A DNA stretch of 64,000 nucleotides from Kribbella albertanoniae (GTDB taxonomy: Bacteria; Actinomycetota; Actinomycetes; Propionibacteriales; Kribbellaceae): assembly GCF_004348455.1 (NCBI RefSeq), contig NZ_SMKA01000005.1, forward strand, positions 1-64,000, given 5' to 3'. The position numbers were made by a program, and so were the translations under genes. This document shows positions 14,616 through 23,920 of this stretch, piece after piece. Each line of letters opens with the position of its first letter. Position 1 is the stretch's first letter. Below the pieces are notes generated by a model. That model was not told the origin of the DNA. It saw only the letters and a program-made list of their open reading frames with translations, and searched no databases.

Positions 14616-17275
14616 GCGGTGATCCAGTGGGAGTAGTCCTGCCAGGGGAGGTGCCAGCGGTTGACCTTGTGGGTACGGCGGTCCTGGCCGGCGGTGTCGT
14701 TGGCTACCAGGCGGACGGAGCCGAGCTGTTCGTCGTACAGGACGGCTGGGGAGCCGGTGAAGTGCAGGGTGCCGACCTGTTCCCAGGGGGTGTGGCCGCC
14801 GCGGACGTCGATCATCGAGCAGTGGTGGATGTGGCCATCGGCGCCGAGGGCGTAGACCTCGATCGCGTTGGCGCCGGGGTTGAAGGCGACCACTGGTTCG
14901 TCGGCCAGTTCGAGGTCGCCGAGTTGCTGCCAGCGGCCTTGGCCGACTCGGTTGTCGAGGTAGGTGTGGTGCAGGTGACCGTCGGCGCCACGGACGTAGA
15001 TCTCGTCCGCCCCGACCGGTTCGTTGCGCGCCCACACCGGCTCACCGGCCGCGATCAGCTCACCGAGAACCGCCTGTACGTCGTTCTGGATCCGGATCAC
15101 GCGGCCGTCGTCGCGGCGGGTGTAGCTGGCCGATGCCGGCTGACCGGCCTGGATCGCGTCGAATTCCGCCCGAATCGACGCGGGCAGACCGGACAGGCCG
15201 GCACCGGGGTCAGGGGCCGGCGGGAAGAAACTGTCGCCGGTCAGGTAAAGCATCGCACCAATGATCGCAGGCGCGACCGACCACCCCGTCTCAACGCAGT
15301 ACGGACCCCAACCGAGGTCGGCATTCGAGCCGAAGTACTCCCAGGAATCGAAGTCGAACGCGCGCTGCCAGGTGCCGTCGAGCTGCTCGTCGTCGGGATC
15401 CTCGATCTGGATCCGGCTCAGGTAGTCCAGGACGCCATGCGCGAGCTCCTGGAACACCGGCTCCCCAGTCACCCGATAGGCCAAGGGCAGCGCCCAGGCG
15501 GCGAACGGCGTTCCATAGAGCTGGTCCGTGACCAGATCACCGTTGGCCGCGAAGATCGCGGCCTCGTCGACGCCGTACGCCTCGTTGCTCGGCGGGCACT
15601 TCCCGTCCCACTCCGCGAAGCCGCCGTCCGGCCCCTGCCGACTCTTGAGGTACCCAGCCAGCGAGCGCATCGTCTCGAGGTACAGCGGCTTGCGGGTGTA
15701 GTGGTACGCGCCGACGAGCGGCAGCAGGAAGCGGCCGGCCTCACAGGTCCGGCTCGTCTCCAGCCGAGCCCGAGGATGCTGCCCGGCCATATGATCGAGC
15801 CCCCGAGTGGCCGTGTCGAGGTAACGCTGTTCGCCGGTCAGGCCGTACGCGTAGAGGTACGCGCACTGCGCCGAGCTCTGCCAGTGCGACGTGAGGTCGA
15901 GCCCGTCCTCGATCGGCGACCGGGCGATCTCGTCCCAGCCCTTCACCAGCAGCGTGGACGGCGTCCGCCACGGATCGACCTGCAGGCCGAGTTCCTCGCT
16001 CGACGTTCGGATCAGCGCCTCGACCCCGCGCAGACCGGGCTCGACATGACCGGACATCAGCGTGAACAGCGAGATCCAACCGTTGTCATCGGCAAACAGG
16101 TTGTTCGTGCCGGTCAGATCGGTCCGCGCGCCCCGCGGTTCGAAGGAACCGTAGAGCTGGTTGCGGTCAGTGAGCTGTTGCTCCTCGACGACCAGGCGCA
16201 TCAGGTTGTCGGCGATCGTTCGGCCGCGCGGGAAGTCGGCGAGGTCGGCGTACATCCGGAAGGCGTGCGCGGTCTGGGTGAAGCAGTCACCACGCGGTAC
16301 CGGCCGGAACGGAAGCTTGCCCTCGGCATCGATCTCGTTGGAGAACCCTTCGGCAACGCCCTTCGAGCCGTCCGGCGCGTCGTAGAACATGCCCGCCCAG
16401 TCGTACCAGGCGATCGCCCGGTCGACCATCCGCCGATACCGTTCCGCGCGCGGTCCGACGGTCACGGTCGCCTGCTGACCGCCGACCGTGAAGCTGTGCT
16501 CGCCGTCGGCAAGGTATTGGAGGTCCGATTCGAACCGGCCCGGTTTCGTCTCGATCAGGTCGAGCTCGGCCACCGGCTTGATGCAGGAACGGACCACCAG
16601 CTTGACCGGCTCACCGGTCGCGACCCAGACCCGCGGCTCGGTGAACACCTCGATGTCCTCGGCAAGCTGTACCCCGGTCAGTTGGCCGACAACCACCTGC
16701 AGCAGGCGACGCCATCGACGTACCGGCTTGTAGCGGCCCTTGAGGTGGTGGCTGAGCGCGGTCGTTGCGTAGAGCAACCGGCCGTCGCCGACCGGGATGT
16801 CGAGCAGCGCCGGGAAGGTGACCTCCGGCGGACCGAAGATGGCCTCGTGGGTCCCGGCGACCGTGCCGTAACTGCACAACTCAACCGCGTTGCTGGGGGC
16901 AACCACCTGCTGCGCCTGCGAGGAGTGCTCGTCGAGGATGTGCAACGGTTCGATCCCGGCCAGTGCCGCGGTGGTGAAGATCCGCTCGATGTGCGCGGTC
17001 CGGATCTCGCCCGTCGGGAGGAACCCGATGTCGTCGAGCGCGAACTCCACGTACGCCGATCCGCCCGCGCGCACGTACTCCGCCAGCCCGGCCACGTCGA
17101 GGCGCTCGGGTTCGGGGTACCGGCCGGCGACCACGATCACCGCCGGGTACGAGGAGAGGTCCACGGGAAGTTCGTCGTACCGGACGGAGGCGAGGCCGGC
17201 CTGGTCGAGTGCGGCCGTGAACGCGGCGGCCGGGTCCGGCGGGCCGATCACGGCGACGGGCACAGATGCGGTCAC
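14612..17275 (-). CDS. Large protein with (alpha/alpha)-toroid and lectin-like propeller repeats, unknown function
   Basis: An 887-residue protein that I cannot name. Residues about 1-200 look like a Rossmann/GATase-like fold (VPVAVIGPPDP, AVIVVAGRYP). The centre (about 280-690) is rich in aromatic helices of the glycoside hydrolase (alpha/alpha)6 type (WYDWAGMFYDAPDG, ETSRTCEAGRFLLPLVGAYH). The C-terminal 150 residues hold at least two propeller-type repeats (DEIYVRGADGHLHHTY and IEVYALGADGHIHHCS). GTG 17275 is preferred because an operator-like site lies just upstream; an in-frame GTG at 17356 would lengthen it by 27 poorly conserved residues. Context suggests a role in handling an amino-sugar glycan. 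Confidence 0.65.
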   Translation of the reverse strand: MTASVPVAVIGPPDPAAAFTAALDQAGLASVRYDELPVDLSSYPAVIVVAGRYPEPERLDVAGLAEYVRAGGSAYVEFALDDIGFLPTGEIRTAHIERIFTTAALAGIEPLHILDEHSSQAQQVVAPSNAVELCSYGTVAGTHEAIFGPPEVTFPALLDIPVGDGRLLYATTALSHHLKGRYKPVRRWRRLLQVVVGQLTGVQLAEDIEVFTEPRVWVATGEPVKLVVRSCIKPVAELDLIETKPGRFESDLQYLADGEHSFTVGGQQATVTVGPRAERYRRMVDRAIAWYDWAGMFYDAPDGSKGVAEGFSNEIDAEGKLPFRPVPRGDCFTQTAHAFRMYADLADFPRGRTIADNLMRLVVEEQQLTDRNQLYGSFEPRGARTDLTGTNNLFADDNGWISLFTLMSGHVEPGLRGVEALIRTSSEELGLQVDPWRTPSTLLVKGWDEIARSPIEDGLDLTSHWQSSAQCAYLYAYGLTGEQRYLDTATRGLDHMAGQHPRARLETSRTCEAGRFLLPLVGAYHYTRKPLYLETMRSLAGYLKSRQGPDGGFAEWDGKCPPSNEAYGVDEAAIFAANGDLVTDQLYGTPFAAWALPLAYRVTGEPVFQELAHGVLDYLSRIQIEDPDDEQLDGTWQRAFDFDSWEYFGSNADLGWGPYCVETGWSVAPAIIGAMLYLTGDSFFPPAPDPGAGLSGLPASIRAEFDAIQAGQPASASYTRRDDGRVIRIQNDVQAVLGELIAAGEPVWARNEPVGADEIYVRGADGHLHHTYLDNRVGQGRWQQLGDLELADEPVVAFNPGANAIEVYALGADGHIHHCSMIDVRGGHTPWEQVGTLHFTGSPAVLYDEQLGSVRLVANDTAGQDRRTHKVNRWHLPWQDYSHWITA

Positions 17276-17319
17276 CGCATCACTGTCCCCGACTGAGGGC
17301 AGCCGGTAAAGCACCTCGG

Positions 17320-17330
17320 GTAGACCACTC
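17320..17330. promoter_or_regulatory. Second DasR-like half operator, shared 11-mer
   Basis: GTAGACCACTC is identical to the 11-mer upstream of the binding-protein gene (13045-13055). It stands 45 bp upstream of the preferred start of the toroid/propeller gene and about 47 bp from the divergent LLM gene. Two occurrences at the two promoters of one pathway support a common regulator. The left half of the palindrome is poor here. Confidence 0.45.
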
Positions 17331-17376
17331 GGGCAGGAAATCCGGGCCTCGGCCACGGCCGTGGCACGCTGGTGGA

Positions 17377-18207
17377 ATGCGATTCGGGCTGAAGGTCAAT
17401 CCGGCAGGTTGGGACGATGCGTCGTACTGGGCGAAGGTTGCCGAGGACGCCGGTTTCGACGGGCTGTGGACCGGTGACAACCTGCGGAATCCGCGCGATC
17501 CCGCCGTACCGGTGCACGACGGGCCGACGATCATCGCGGGTTGGGCGGCGACCACCCAGCGGATCCGGGTCGGCATCCTGATCGCGAACCTGGTCTTCCG
17601 GCACCCGACCGTGCTGGCCAAGACCGCGACCACGCTCGACCACGTCTCCGGCGGCCGGTTCGACCTCGGGATCGGCTCCGGCGTCTGGCCGACCGACCAC
17701 GGCATGGCCGGTACGCCGGTCTGGACGGCGCGCGAGCGGACCGAGCGGCTGACCGAGTTCGTGGCGATCGTGGAGCGGCTGCTGTCGGGCGACGTGACCG
17801 ACCACGAGGGGCCGCACTACCCGTACTCGCTGGCGGCGATGACGCCGGGGACCGTCCAGGAGCGGCTGCCGCTGATCATCGCGGCGAACGCGCCTAAGGC
17901 GCTGGCCGCGGTGGCGGCGCATGGGGATGGGTGGGTGACGTTCCCCGGGGCTGCCTCTGAGGAGGAGTTCTACGCGAAGTCGATCGAGCGGTCGCAGGCT
18001 CTCGACGCGGCGCTGGACGGGCGGAAGATCCGGCGGCTGCTGCTTGGGTACGGCGAGCTGGATCCGTGGGGTTCCGAGGACGGCTTCGCCCGGCTGGTCT
18101 CGCGCTACGCCGCGATCGGCTTCGATGAGCTGGTGCTGTATGCGCCGAAGGAGCACGAGAAAGTGGTCTTCGAGAAGGTCGCGAACAGGCTGGACAGCTT
18201 CCGCTAG
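17377..18207 (+). CDS. LLM-class flavin-dependent oxidoreductase
   Basis: A 276-residue luciferase-like TIM-barrel protein: MRFGLKVNPAGWDDASYW at the start, TQRIRVGILIANLVFRHP near 55-75, LDHVSGGRFDLGIGSGVW near 90-105, and PLIIAANAPKALAAVAAHGD near 165-185. These are the flavin (F420 or FMN) pocket motifs of the family. The protein is shorter than most members, but the fold appears complete. It is divergent from the toroid/propeller gene and 19 bp before the GH172 gene, probably in one transcript. The cofactor and substrate cannot be told from sequence. Confidence 0.82.
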   Translation: MRFGLKVNPAGWDDASYWAKVAEDAGFDGLWTGDNLRNPRDPAVPVHDGPTIIAGWAATTQRIRVGILIANLVFRHPTVLAKTATTLDHVSGGRFDLGIGSGVWPTDHGMAGTPVWTARERTERLTEFVAIVERLLSGDVTDHEGPHYPYSLAAMTPGTVQERLPLIIAANAPKALAAVAAHGDGWVTFPGAASEEEFYAKSIERSQALDAALDGRKIRRLLLGYGELDPWGSEDGFARLVSRYAAIGFDELVLYAPKEHEKVVFEKVANRLDSFR

Positions 18208-18226
18208 CCGCCTAGGGTTGAGGCCC

Positions 18227-19312
18227 ATGGGTGACTTCAATGGGCTCGACGTCCATCTCGGCAATCTCGCGCGGCTGTCATCGGCCCGCACGTTTTCCAT
18301 CAGCGCCGAGAATCGAGACGGCGCCAAAGGCGGCGGGGCGCGGGCGACCGAGGGGACGATGTCACGGCAGGCCCGTGATCTCGGGGTCGGTTGGAAGATG
18401 TCCCCCTGCATCCCGCTGCCGGCCGGCTCGACCACGACGCTGGCCGAGATCGAGGGCTCGGGCGCGATCACGCACATCTGGATGACCGTCGACAAGAAGG
18501 TCTGGCGGTCGCTGGTGCTGCGCGCGTACTGGGACGGCGAGGACACGCCGTCGATCGAGGTTCCGCTCGGCGACTTCTTCTGCAGTGGCTGGGGTGAACA
18601 CGCGCAGGTCAGCTCGGTACCGATCGCGGTGAACCCGTCGGGCGGCTTCAACAGCTACTGGCAGATGCCGTTCCGCGCCGGTGCCCGGATCACCATCGAG
18701 AATCTGCAGGAGGTCGACGTACCGGAGCTCTTCTACCAGATCGACTTCGTACGCACCGAGGTTCCGGAGGACGCGGCCTACTTCCACGCGCAGTTCCGGC
18801 GGTCGAACCCGGTCCCGTACGGCGAGGTGCACACGTTGCTGGACGGCGTTCGGGGCCAGGGGCAGTACGTCGGCACGTATCTCGCGTGGGGCTGCAACAA
18901 CACCGGCTGGTGGGGTGAGGGCGAGGTCAAGTTCTACCTGGACGGCGACGACGAGTTCCCGACGATCTGCACGACCGGGACCGAGGACTACTTCGGTGGC
19001 GCGTGGGGGTTCATTCATCCGGAAGGCGTGTACGCGACGTTCACGACGCCGTACCTGGGAATGCCGCAGGCGATCCAGCCGGACGGATTCATGAAGAACC
19101 AGCAGCGGTTCGGCTTGTACCGCTGGCATCTCACCGACACCATCCGGTTCACCTCGGACCTGCGGGTCACCGTGCAGGCGCTCGGGTGGCGGCACGACGG
19201 CCGGTTCCTCCAGCTCCAGGACGACCTTGCCTCCACGTCGTTCTGGTACCAGACCTTGCCGCACGCGCCGTTCCCCTCGCTGCCTTCGCGCGATTATCTG
19301 GAGGTCATCTAG
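18227..19312 (+). CDS. DUF2961 (GH172) glycoside hydrolase-like protein
   Basis: A 361-residue protein with the DUF2961 signature: opening SSARTFSISAENRDGAKGGG, ITHIWMTVDKKVWRSLVLRA, VPLGDFFCSGWG, and the acidic motif TTGTEDYFGGAWGF near residue 250, where the family's catalytic Glu is expected. Characterised GH172 members act on alpha-D-fructofuranosides or alpha-D-arabinofuranosides through a jelly-roll fold as multimers. There is no signal peptide, so it acts in the cytoplasm. Its stop codon shares a CTAG with the stop of the convergent aldehyde dehydrogenase. Confidence 0.82.
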   Translation: MGDFNGLDVHLGNLARLSSARTFSISAENRDGAKGGGARATEGTMSRQARDLGVGWKMSPCIPLPAGSTTTLAEIEGSGAITHIWMTVDKKVWRSLVLRAYWDGEDTPSIEVPLGDFFCSGWGEHAQVSSVPIAVNPSGGFNSYWQMPFRAGARITIENLQEVDVPELFYQIDFVRTEVPEDAAYFHAQFRRSNPVPYGEVHTLLDGVRGQGQYVGTYLAWGCNNTGWWGEGEVKFYLDGDDEFPTICTTGTEDYFGGAWGFIHPEGVYATFTTPYLGMPQAIQPDGFMKNQQRFGLYRWHLTDTIRFTSDLRVTVQALGWRHDGRFLQLQDDLASTSFWYQTLPHAPFPSLPSRDYLEVI

Positions 19313-20730
19313 CCCTCGATGTTCGACATCACGTGCTTGATGCGGGTGTAGTCCTCGAGGCCGTACATCGACAGGTCCTTGCCGTGGCCGGAGTTCTTGA
19401 AGCCGCCGTGCGGCATCTCCGCCACGATCGGGATGTGGGTGTTGATCCAGACGCAGCCGAAGTCGAGCTTGCGGGACATCCGCATCGCCCGGCCGTGGTC
19501 CTTCGTGAAGACGGATGAAGCGAGGCCGTATTCGACGCCGTTCGCCCATCTGAGCGCTTCGTCCTCGTCGGAGAAGCGCTGGACGGTGATCACCGGGCCG
19601 AAGATCTCGTCCTGGATCGCTTCGTCGTCCTGATGCAGGCCGGACACGACCGTGGGCTCGAAGAAGTAGCCGCGGTCGCCGATCGCGTGCCCACCGGTCT
19701 GTACGGCGGCGTGGTCGGGAAGGCGGTCGACGAATCCGCGAACGCGGCCGAGCTGGTCGGCGTTGTTCAGGGCGCCGTACGCGACGTCGTCCTCGGGTTG
19801 TCCGGTCTTCGTCTGCTTGGCCTGCTCGGTCAGCGCGGCGACGAAGTCGTCGTGGATCCGCGGGCCGGCGAGGACGCGGGTGGCCGCCGTACAGTCCTGG
19901 CCTGCGTTGAAGTAGCCCGCACCTGCGATCGCTTCCGCGGCTGCCTCCAGGTCTGCGTCGTCGAAGACGACGACCGGGGCCTTGCCGCCGAGCTCGAGGT
20001 GGGTGCGCTTCAGCTTGCGCGCGGCCGACGACGCGACCTCGCGCCCGGCGCGAACCGAGCCGGTGATCGCGACCAACTGCGGAATGTCGTGCTCGACCAG
20101 CGCGCGGCCGGTGTTGCGGTCGCCGCAGACCACGTTGAGCACGCCCGGCGGGAGGAACTCGTTGCACACCTCGGCGAGCAGGACCGTCGAGGCGGGGGTG
20201 GTGTCGCTCGGCTTGAGGACGATGGCGTTGCCGGCTGCGAGGGCGGGCGCGATCTTCCAGATCGCCATCATCAGCGGGTAGTTCCACGGGGTGACCTGGC
20301 CGACGACGCCGATCGGCTCACGGCGGATCCAGGAGGTGTGACCGGGCATGTATTCGCCGGCTGACCTGCCTTCCAGGACACGAGCGGCGCCGGCGAAGAA
20401 GCGCAACTGGTCCACACAGGGCGGGATTTCTTCGCTCGCGGTGAGCGCCAGCGGCTTGCCGGTGTTGCGGCTCTCGACCGCGGTGAACTCGTCCGCGCGC
20501 TGCTCGATCGCATCGGCGATCTTGAGGAGTGCGCGCTGCCGAGCGGCCGGCGTACTGTCCCGCCAGCTCTCGAACGCCCGGGCCGCCGCGGTCATCGCCT
20601 GGTCCACGTCCTCCGGCCCGGACAACGGCGCCTGGGTGTACGACTCCCCGGTCGCGGGCGCGATCACGTCGTACGTCGCTCCACTCAGCGCGGCGGCGGG
20701 TTTGCCGTCGATGAAGTTGTTCAGGGGCAC
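19309..20730 (-). CDS. NAD-dependent aldehyde dehydrogenase (gamma-aminobutyraldehyde type)
   Basis: A 473-residue enzyme with the classical ALDH core: TPWNYPLMMAIWKIAPALAA, the general base in ELGGKAPVVVFDDAD (Glu near 246), the catalytic Cys near 278 in NAGQDCTAATRV, and EIFGPVITVQRF. GTG 20730 starts LNNFIDGK, the normal family N-terminus; the open frame upstream is shadow. The Gln-Asp before the Cys (GQDCTA) is typical of gamma-aminobutyraldehyde/betaine-aldehyde enzymes. It overlaps the amidohydrolase stop by about 10 bp and would oxidise aldehydes made by the nearby amine oxidases or aminotransferase. Confidence 0.88.
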   Translation of the reverse strand: MPLNNFIDGKPAAALSGATYDVIAPATGESYTQAPLSGPEDVDQAMTAAARAFESWRDSTPAARQRALLKIADAIEQRADEFTAVESRNTGKPLALTASEEIPPCVDQLRFFAGAARVLEGRSAGEYMPGHTSWIRREPIGVVGQVTPWNYPLMMAIWKIAPALAAGNAIVLKPSDTTPASTVLLAEVCNEFLPPGVLNVVCGDRNTGRALVEHDIPQLVAITGSVRAGREVASSAARKLKRTHLELGGKAPVVVFDDADLEAAAEAIAGAGYFNAGQDCTAATRVLAGPRIHDDFVAALTEQAKQTKTGQPEDDVAYGALNNADQLGRVRGFVDRLPDHAAVQTGGHAIGDRGYFFEPTVVSGLHQDDEAIQDEIFGPVITVQRFSDEDEALRWANGVEYGLASSVFTKDHGRAMRMSRKLDFGCVWINTHIPIVAEMPHGGFKNSGHGKDLSMYGLEDYTRIKHVMSNIEG

Positions 20731-22352
20731 GAGGCGTCCTCTCTGTTCGGGCCGAAGACGAGGTCGCCTTCGACATAAGTGGCCCGGACTCGGGCGGTGT
20801 TGATCTCGTCGGTGGGGGCGGTGAACGGATCGCGGTCGAGGATCGCGAGGTCGGCCAGGGCGCCGACCGCGATCCGGCCGGTGTCGTCGGCGTGGTTCAC
20901 CCAGGCGCTGCCTTGGGTGTACGCCGCGAGCGCGGTCGCCAGGTCGAGCGCTTGCTCGGGGAGGAAGGGGTCGTCGGCTTCGTCGGTACGGCGGTTGACC
21001 GCGACGTGAATGGCTTCCAGCGGATCGGGGCTGGAGACGGGCCAGTCGGAACCGGCGACGAGTCGTGCTCCGGCGGTTTGCAGCGACTTGAAGGGGTACT
21101 GCCAGCCGGTGCGCTCGGGGCCGAGGAACGGGATGGTCAGCTCGGTCATCTGGGGTTCGTAGACGGCCCAGAGGGCCTGCATGTTCGCGGCGACGTTGAG
21201 TTCTTGGAACCGCGGGATGTCGTCGGGGTGGATGACCTGCAGATGGGCGATGTGGTGCCGGTTGTCGTTGATTCCGTTGCTGGCTTGGGCTTTGGCGAAC
21301 GCATCGAGGGCTTCGCGGGCGGCACGGTCGCCGATCGCATGGACGTGAACCTGGAATCCTGCTGCGTCCAGTTGGGTCACATGCTCTTGGAGGGCTTGGG
21401 GGTCGACGAAGGACAGGCCGCTGTTCGCGGTGCGGCAGCCGCAGCCGTCGAAGTACGGGTCGAGCATCGCGGCGGTGAAGTTCTCGGCGACACCGTCCTG
21501 CATGATCTTGACAGTGCCGACGCGGAATCTCTTGTATTGCAGGGCTTCCCGGCGTTCGATGAGCTCGGGGATCTGCTCGGGGCCGCGGTCGCGCTGCCAC
21601 CAGAGGGCGCCGTTGACGCGGGCGGTCAGGCGGCCGGTTTGCGCGAGTTCGACGTACGCGGGGGTGGAGTCGCCGAGGTTGGCGTAGGCGCCGAGGATCG
21701 CGTCCTGCCAGCCGGTGATGCCGAGGGAGTGCAGGTAGGCCTGGGCATCGAGAAGCGCGTCGACCATTTCTTGGTGCGTGGTCGGGGGTACCAGTCGGCC
21801 GACCAGGTTCATCGCGCCTTCGTGGAGGGTGCCTGTCGGAGTGCCGTCTTCATTGCGCTCGATCCGGCCGTCAGCTGGGTCGAGGGTGTCGGCGTCGATG
21901 CCAGCCAACTGGAGTGCCTTCGAGTTCACCCAGGCGCTGTGGTGATCCGCGTTGACGAGGAAGGCGGGACGGTCGCCGGTGACCGGGTCGAGGTCCGCCG
22001 CGTTCGGAGCGCCGCCCGGGAAGTCGGGCTGGTGCCAGCCGCCGCCCAGGATCCACGGTGCGGTCGGGTGTTGAGCGCCGTACTGGCTGATCTTTTCCTG
22101 GTACGACGGGAGTCCGTGGAACGGGGAGAGGTCGCAGTGGGCGCGTTCGACACCGCCTTGGACCGGGTGGATGTGCGCGTCGACGAACCCGGGGAGCAGC
22201 AGACCGCCCTCCAGGTCGACGACCTCGGCACCGTTGCGCTGGCCCAGGTCCGGGCCGATCGCCGCGATCCGGCCGGCTTTCACCGCGACCGCGAGACCCG
22301 GACGGTACGCCGTACCGTCGAAGACTGCGCCGTTCACGAACAGGGTGTCCAA
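20721..22352 (-). CDS. Amidohydrolase-family protein (YtcJ-like, amidohydrolase 3)
   Basis: A 543-residue metal-dependent hydrolase: PGFVDAHIHPVQGG near 55-68 (first metal His pair), HVHAIGDRAAREALDAF near 330, HHIAHLQVIHPDD, and the last metal Asp in LVAGSDWPVSSPDP. The start is TTG 22352, with GGAAGG about 7 bases upstream. YtcJ-like enzymes hydrolyse N-substituted amides or formamides, but their substrates are poorly known. It is the first gene of a two-gene transcript with the aldehyde dehydrogenase and is divergent from the aminotransferase, suggesting release of an amine that enters the same pathway. Confidence 0.85.
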   Translation of the reverse strand: MDTLFVNGAVFDGTAYRPGLAVAVKAGRIAAIGPDLGQRNGAEVVDLEGGLLLPGFVDAHIHPVQGGVERAHCDLSPFHGLPSYQEKISQYGAQHPTAPWILGGGWHQPDFPGGAPNAADLDPVTGDRPAFLVNADHHSAWVNSKALQLAGIDADTLDPADGRIERNEDGTPTGTLHEGAMNLVGRLVPPTTHQEMVDALLDAQAYLHSLGITGWQDAILGAYANLGDSTPAYVELAQTGRLTARVNGALWWQRDRGPEQIPELIERREALQYKRFRVGTVKIMQDGVAENFTAAMLDPYFDGCGCRTANSGLSFVDPQALQEHVTQLDAAGFQVHVHAIGDRAAREALDAFAKAQASNGINDNRHHIAHLQVIHPDDIPRFQELNVAANMQALWAVYEPQMTELTIPFLGPERTGWQYPFKSLQTAGARLVAGSDWPVSSPDPLEAIHVAVNRRTDEADDPFLPEQALDLATALAAYTQGSAWVNHADDTGRIAVGALADLAILDRDPFTAPTDEINTARVRATYVEGDLVFGPNREDASCP

Positions 22353-22490
22353 GACACAACCTTCCCTGATGCTTGCGAGGTGCGGAATCCGAATGATTTG
22401 AGCTTCTCAGGTGCTGACATCGACACTCTATCGGCTTCAGAGGTACGAAATCACTTGCCAGCGAAGATTTTCCCGGGCAGGATTGCGCCC

Positions 22491-23876
22491 ATGGCCGACA
22501 CCATCGGAGATGCCGAATTCGCCAAGCTGCAGCAGTCTGCGCGCGACCACCTCTGGATGCACTTCACCCGGATGTCGAGCTACGACAAGGCCGACATCCC
22601 GGTGATCGTCCGCGGTGACGGCGCCTACATCTACGACGCTCAGGGCAAGCGCTACCTGGACGCCCTGGCCGGGCTCTTCGTCAGCCAACTGGGCCACGGG
22701 CGCACCGAGCTCGCCGAAGCCGCCGCCAAGCAGGCCTCCGAGCTGGCCTTCTTCCCGCTGTGGTCGTACGCGCACCCGAAGTCGATCGAGCTCGCCGAGC
22801 GGGTGGCTGGGTACGCGCCTGGCGATCTGAACCGGGTGTTCTTCACCAGCGGTGGCGGCGAGGCCGTCGAGACCGCGTGGAAGCTGGCGAAGCACTACTT
22901 CAAGCTGACCGGCAAGCCCGGGAAGCACAAGGTGATCAGCCGGGCGATCGCGTACCACGGCACCACGCATGGTGCGCTGTCGATCACCGGGCTGCCCGAC
23001 CTGAAGGCGCCGTACGAGCCGTTGGTGCCGTCGACCTTCCGGGTGCCGAACACCAACTTCTACCGGGCCCCGGTTTTTGGTGACGATGAGGAGGCCTTCG
23101 GTCGCTGGGCTGCCGATCAGATCGCGGTCGCTATCGAGAACGAGGGCCCGTCGACGGTCGCCGCGGTCTTCCTCGAGCCGGTGCAGAACGCCGGCGGCTG
23201 CTTCCCGCCGCCACCCGGGTACTTCCAGCGGGTCCGCGAGATCTGCGACGAGTACGACGTACTGCTGGTCAGCGACGAGGTCATCTGCGCCTTCGGCCGC
23301 CTCGGCACCATGTTCGGCGCCGAGCGCTACGGCTACCAGCCCGACATCATCACCTGCGCCAAGGGCATCACCTCCGGCTACTCGCCGCTCGGCGCCGCGA
23401 TCGCCACCGATCGCTTGTTCGAGCCCTTCTCCAAGGGCGACGCCTCGTTCGCCCACGGCTACACCTTCGGTGGCCACCCTGTCTCCGCCGCGGTCGCCCT
23501 GGCCAACCTGGACATCTTCGAGAGCGAAGGCATCAACGAGCACGTCCGGAACCACGAGGGGGACTTCCGGGCCACACTCGACAAGCTCCTCGATCTGCCC
23601 CTGGTCGGCGACGTCCGCGGCGCGGGCTACTTCTACGGCATCGAACTCGTCAAGGACAAAGCCACCAAGGAAACCTTCAACGCCGACGAGTCCGAACGCC
23701 TCCTCCGCGGCTTCCTCTCCAAAGCCCTCTTCGACGCCGGCCTCTACTGCCGAGCCGACGACCGCGGCGACCCCGTCATCCAGCTCTCCCCACCGCTGAT
23801 CTGCGACCAGTCCCACTTCGACGAAATCGAGCAGACCATCCGCGCAGTCCTCACCGAAGCCGAATCCAAGCTGTAG
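22491..23876 (+). CDS. Class III PLP-dependent aminotransferase (putrescine/omega-amine type)
   Basis: A 461-residue fold-type I aminotransferase: FFTSGGGEAVETAWKLAKHY (phosphate-binding region), SRAIAYHGTTHGALS, the cofactor Asp in LLVSDEVICAFGRLG (near 262), and the Schiff-base Lys in IITCAKGITSGYSPLGA (near 290). The ATG at 22491 with AGGA upstream gives the family length. The motif set fits omega-amine:pyruvate or putrescine/beta-alanine aminotransferases. It is divergent from the amidohydrolase/ALDH pair, so both sides can share a regulator in the 138-bp gap. The product aldehyde would be the ALDH substrate. Confidence 0.9.
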   Translation: MADTIGDAEFAKLQQSARDHLWMHFTRMSSYDKADIPVIVRGDGAYIYDAQGKRYLDALAGLFVSQLGHGRTELAEAAAKQASELAFFPLWSYAHPKSIELAERVAGYAPGDLNRVFFTSGGGEAVETAWKLAKHYFKLTGKPGKHKVISRAIAYHGTTHGALSITGLPDLKAPYEPLVPSTFRVPNTNFYRAPVFGDDEEAFGRWAADQIAVAIENEGPSTVAAVFLEPVQNAGGCFPPPPGYFQRVREICDEYDVLLVSDEVICAFGRLGTMFGAERYGYQPDIITCAKGITSGYSPLGAAIATDRLFEPFSKGDASFAHGYTFGGHPVSAAVALANLDIFESEGINEHVRNHEGDFRATLDKLLDLPLVGDVRGAGYFYGIELVKDKATKETFNADESERLLRGFLSKALFDAGLYCRADDRGDPVIQLSPPLICDQSHFDEIEQTIRAVLTEAESKL

Positions 23877-23920
23877 TCCGCCTGTCCGGTGAGTGGGTGG
23901 TTTGCCGTCAGGCCCGTCAC

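Noticed and set aside
14627-17296. An 889-codon plus-strand open frame opposite the toroid/propeller gene
   Set aside because: It is the mirror of a real gene in high-GC DNA: composition is Arg/Gly/Val/Leu-rich, there are no motifs, and the opposite strand encodes a coherent protein with coupled neighbours.
18362-20287. A 641-codon minus-strand frame over GH172 and the aldehyde dehydrogenase
   Set aside because: It crosses two real genes in another frame and is a high-GC shadow.
20892-22490. A long N-terminal extension of the aminotransferase
   Set aside because: The extension runs opposite the amidohydrolase gene and is not protein-like; ATG 22491 gives the normal family length and has an upstream AGGA.
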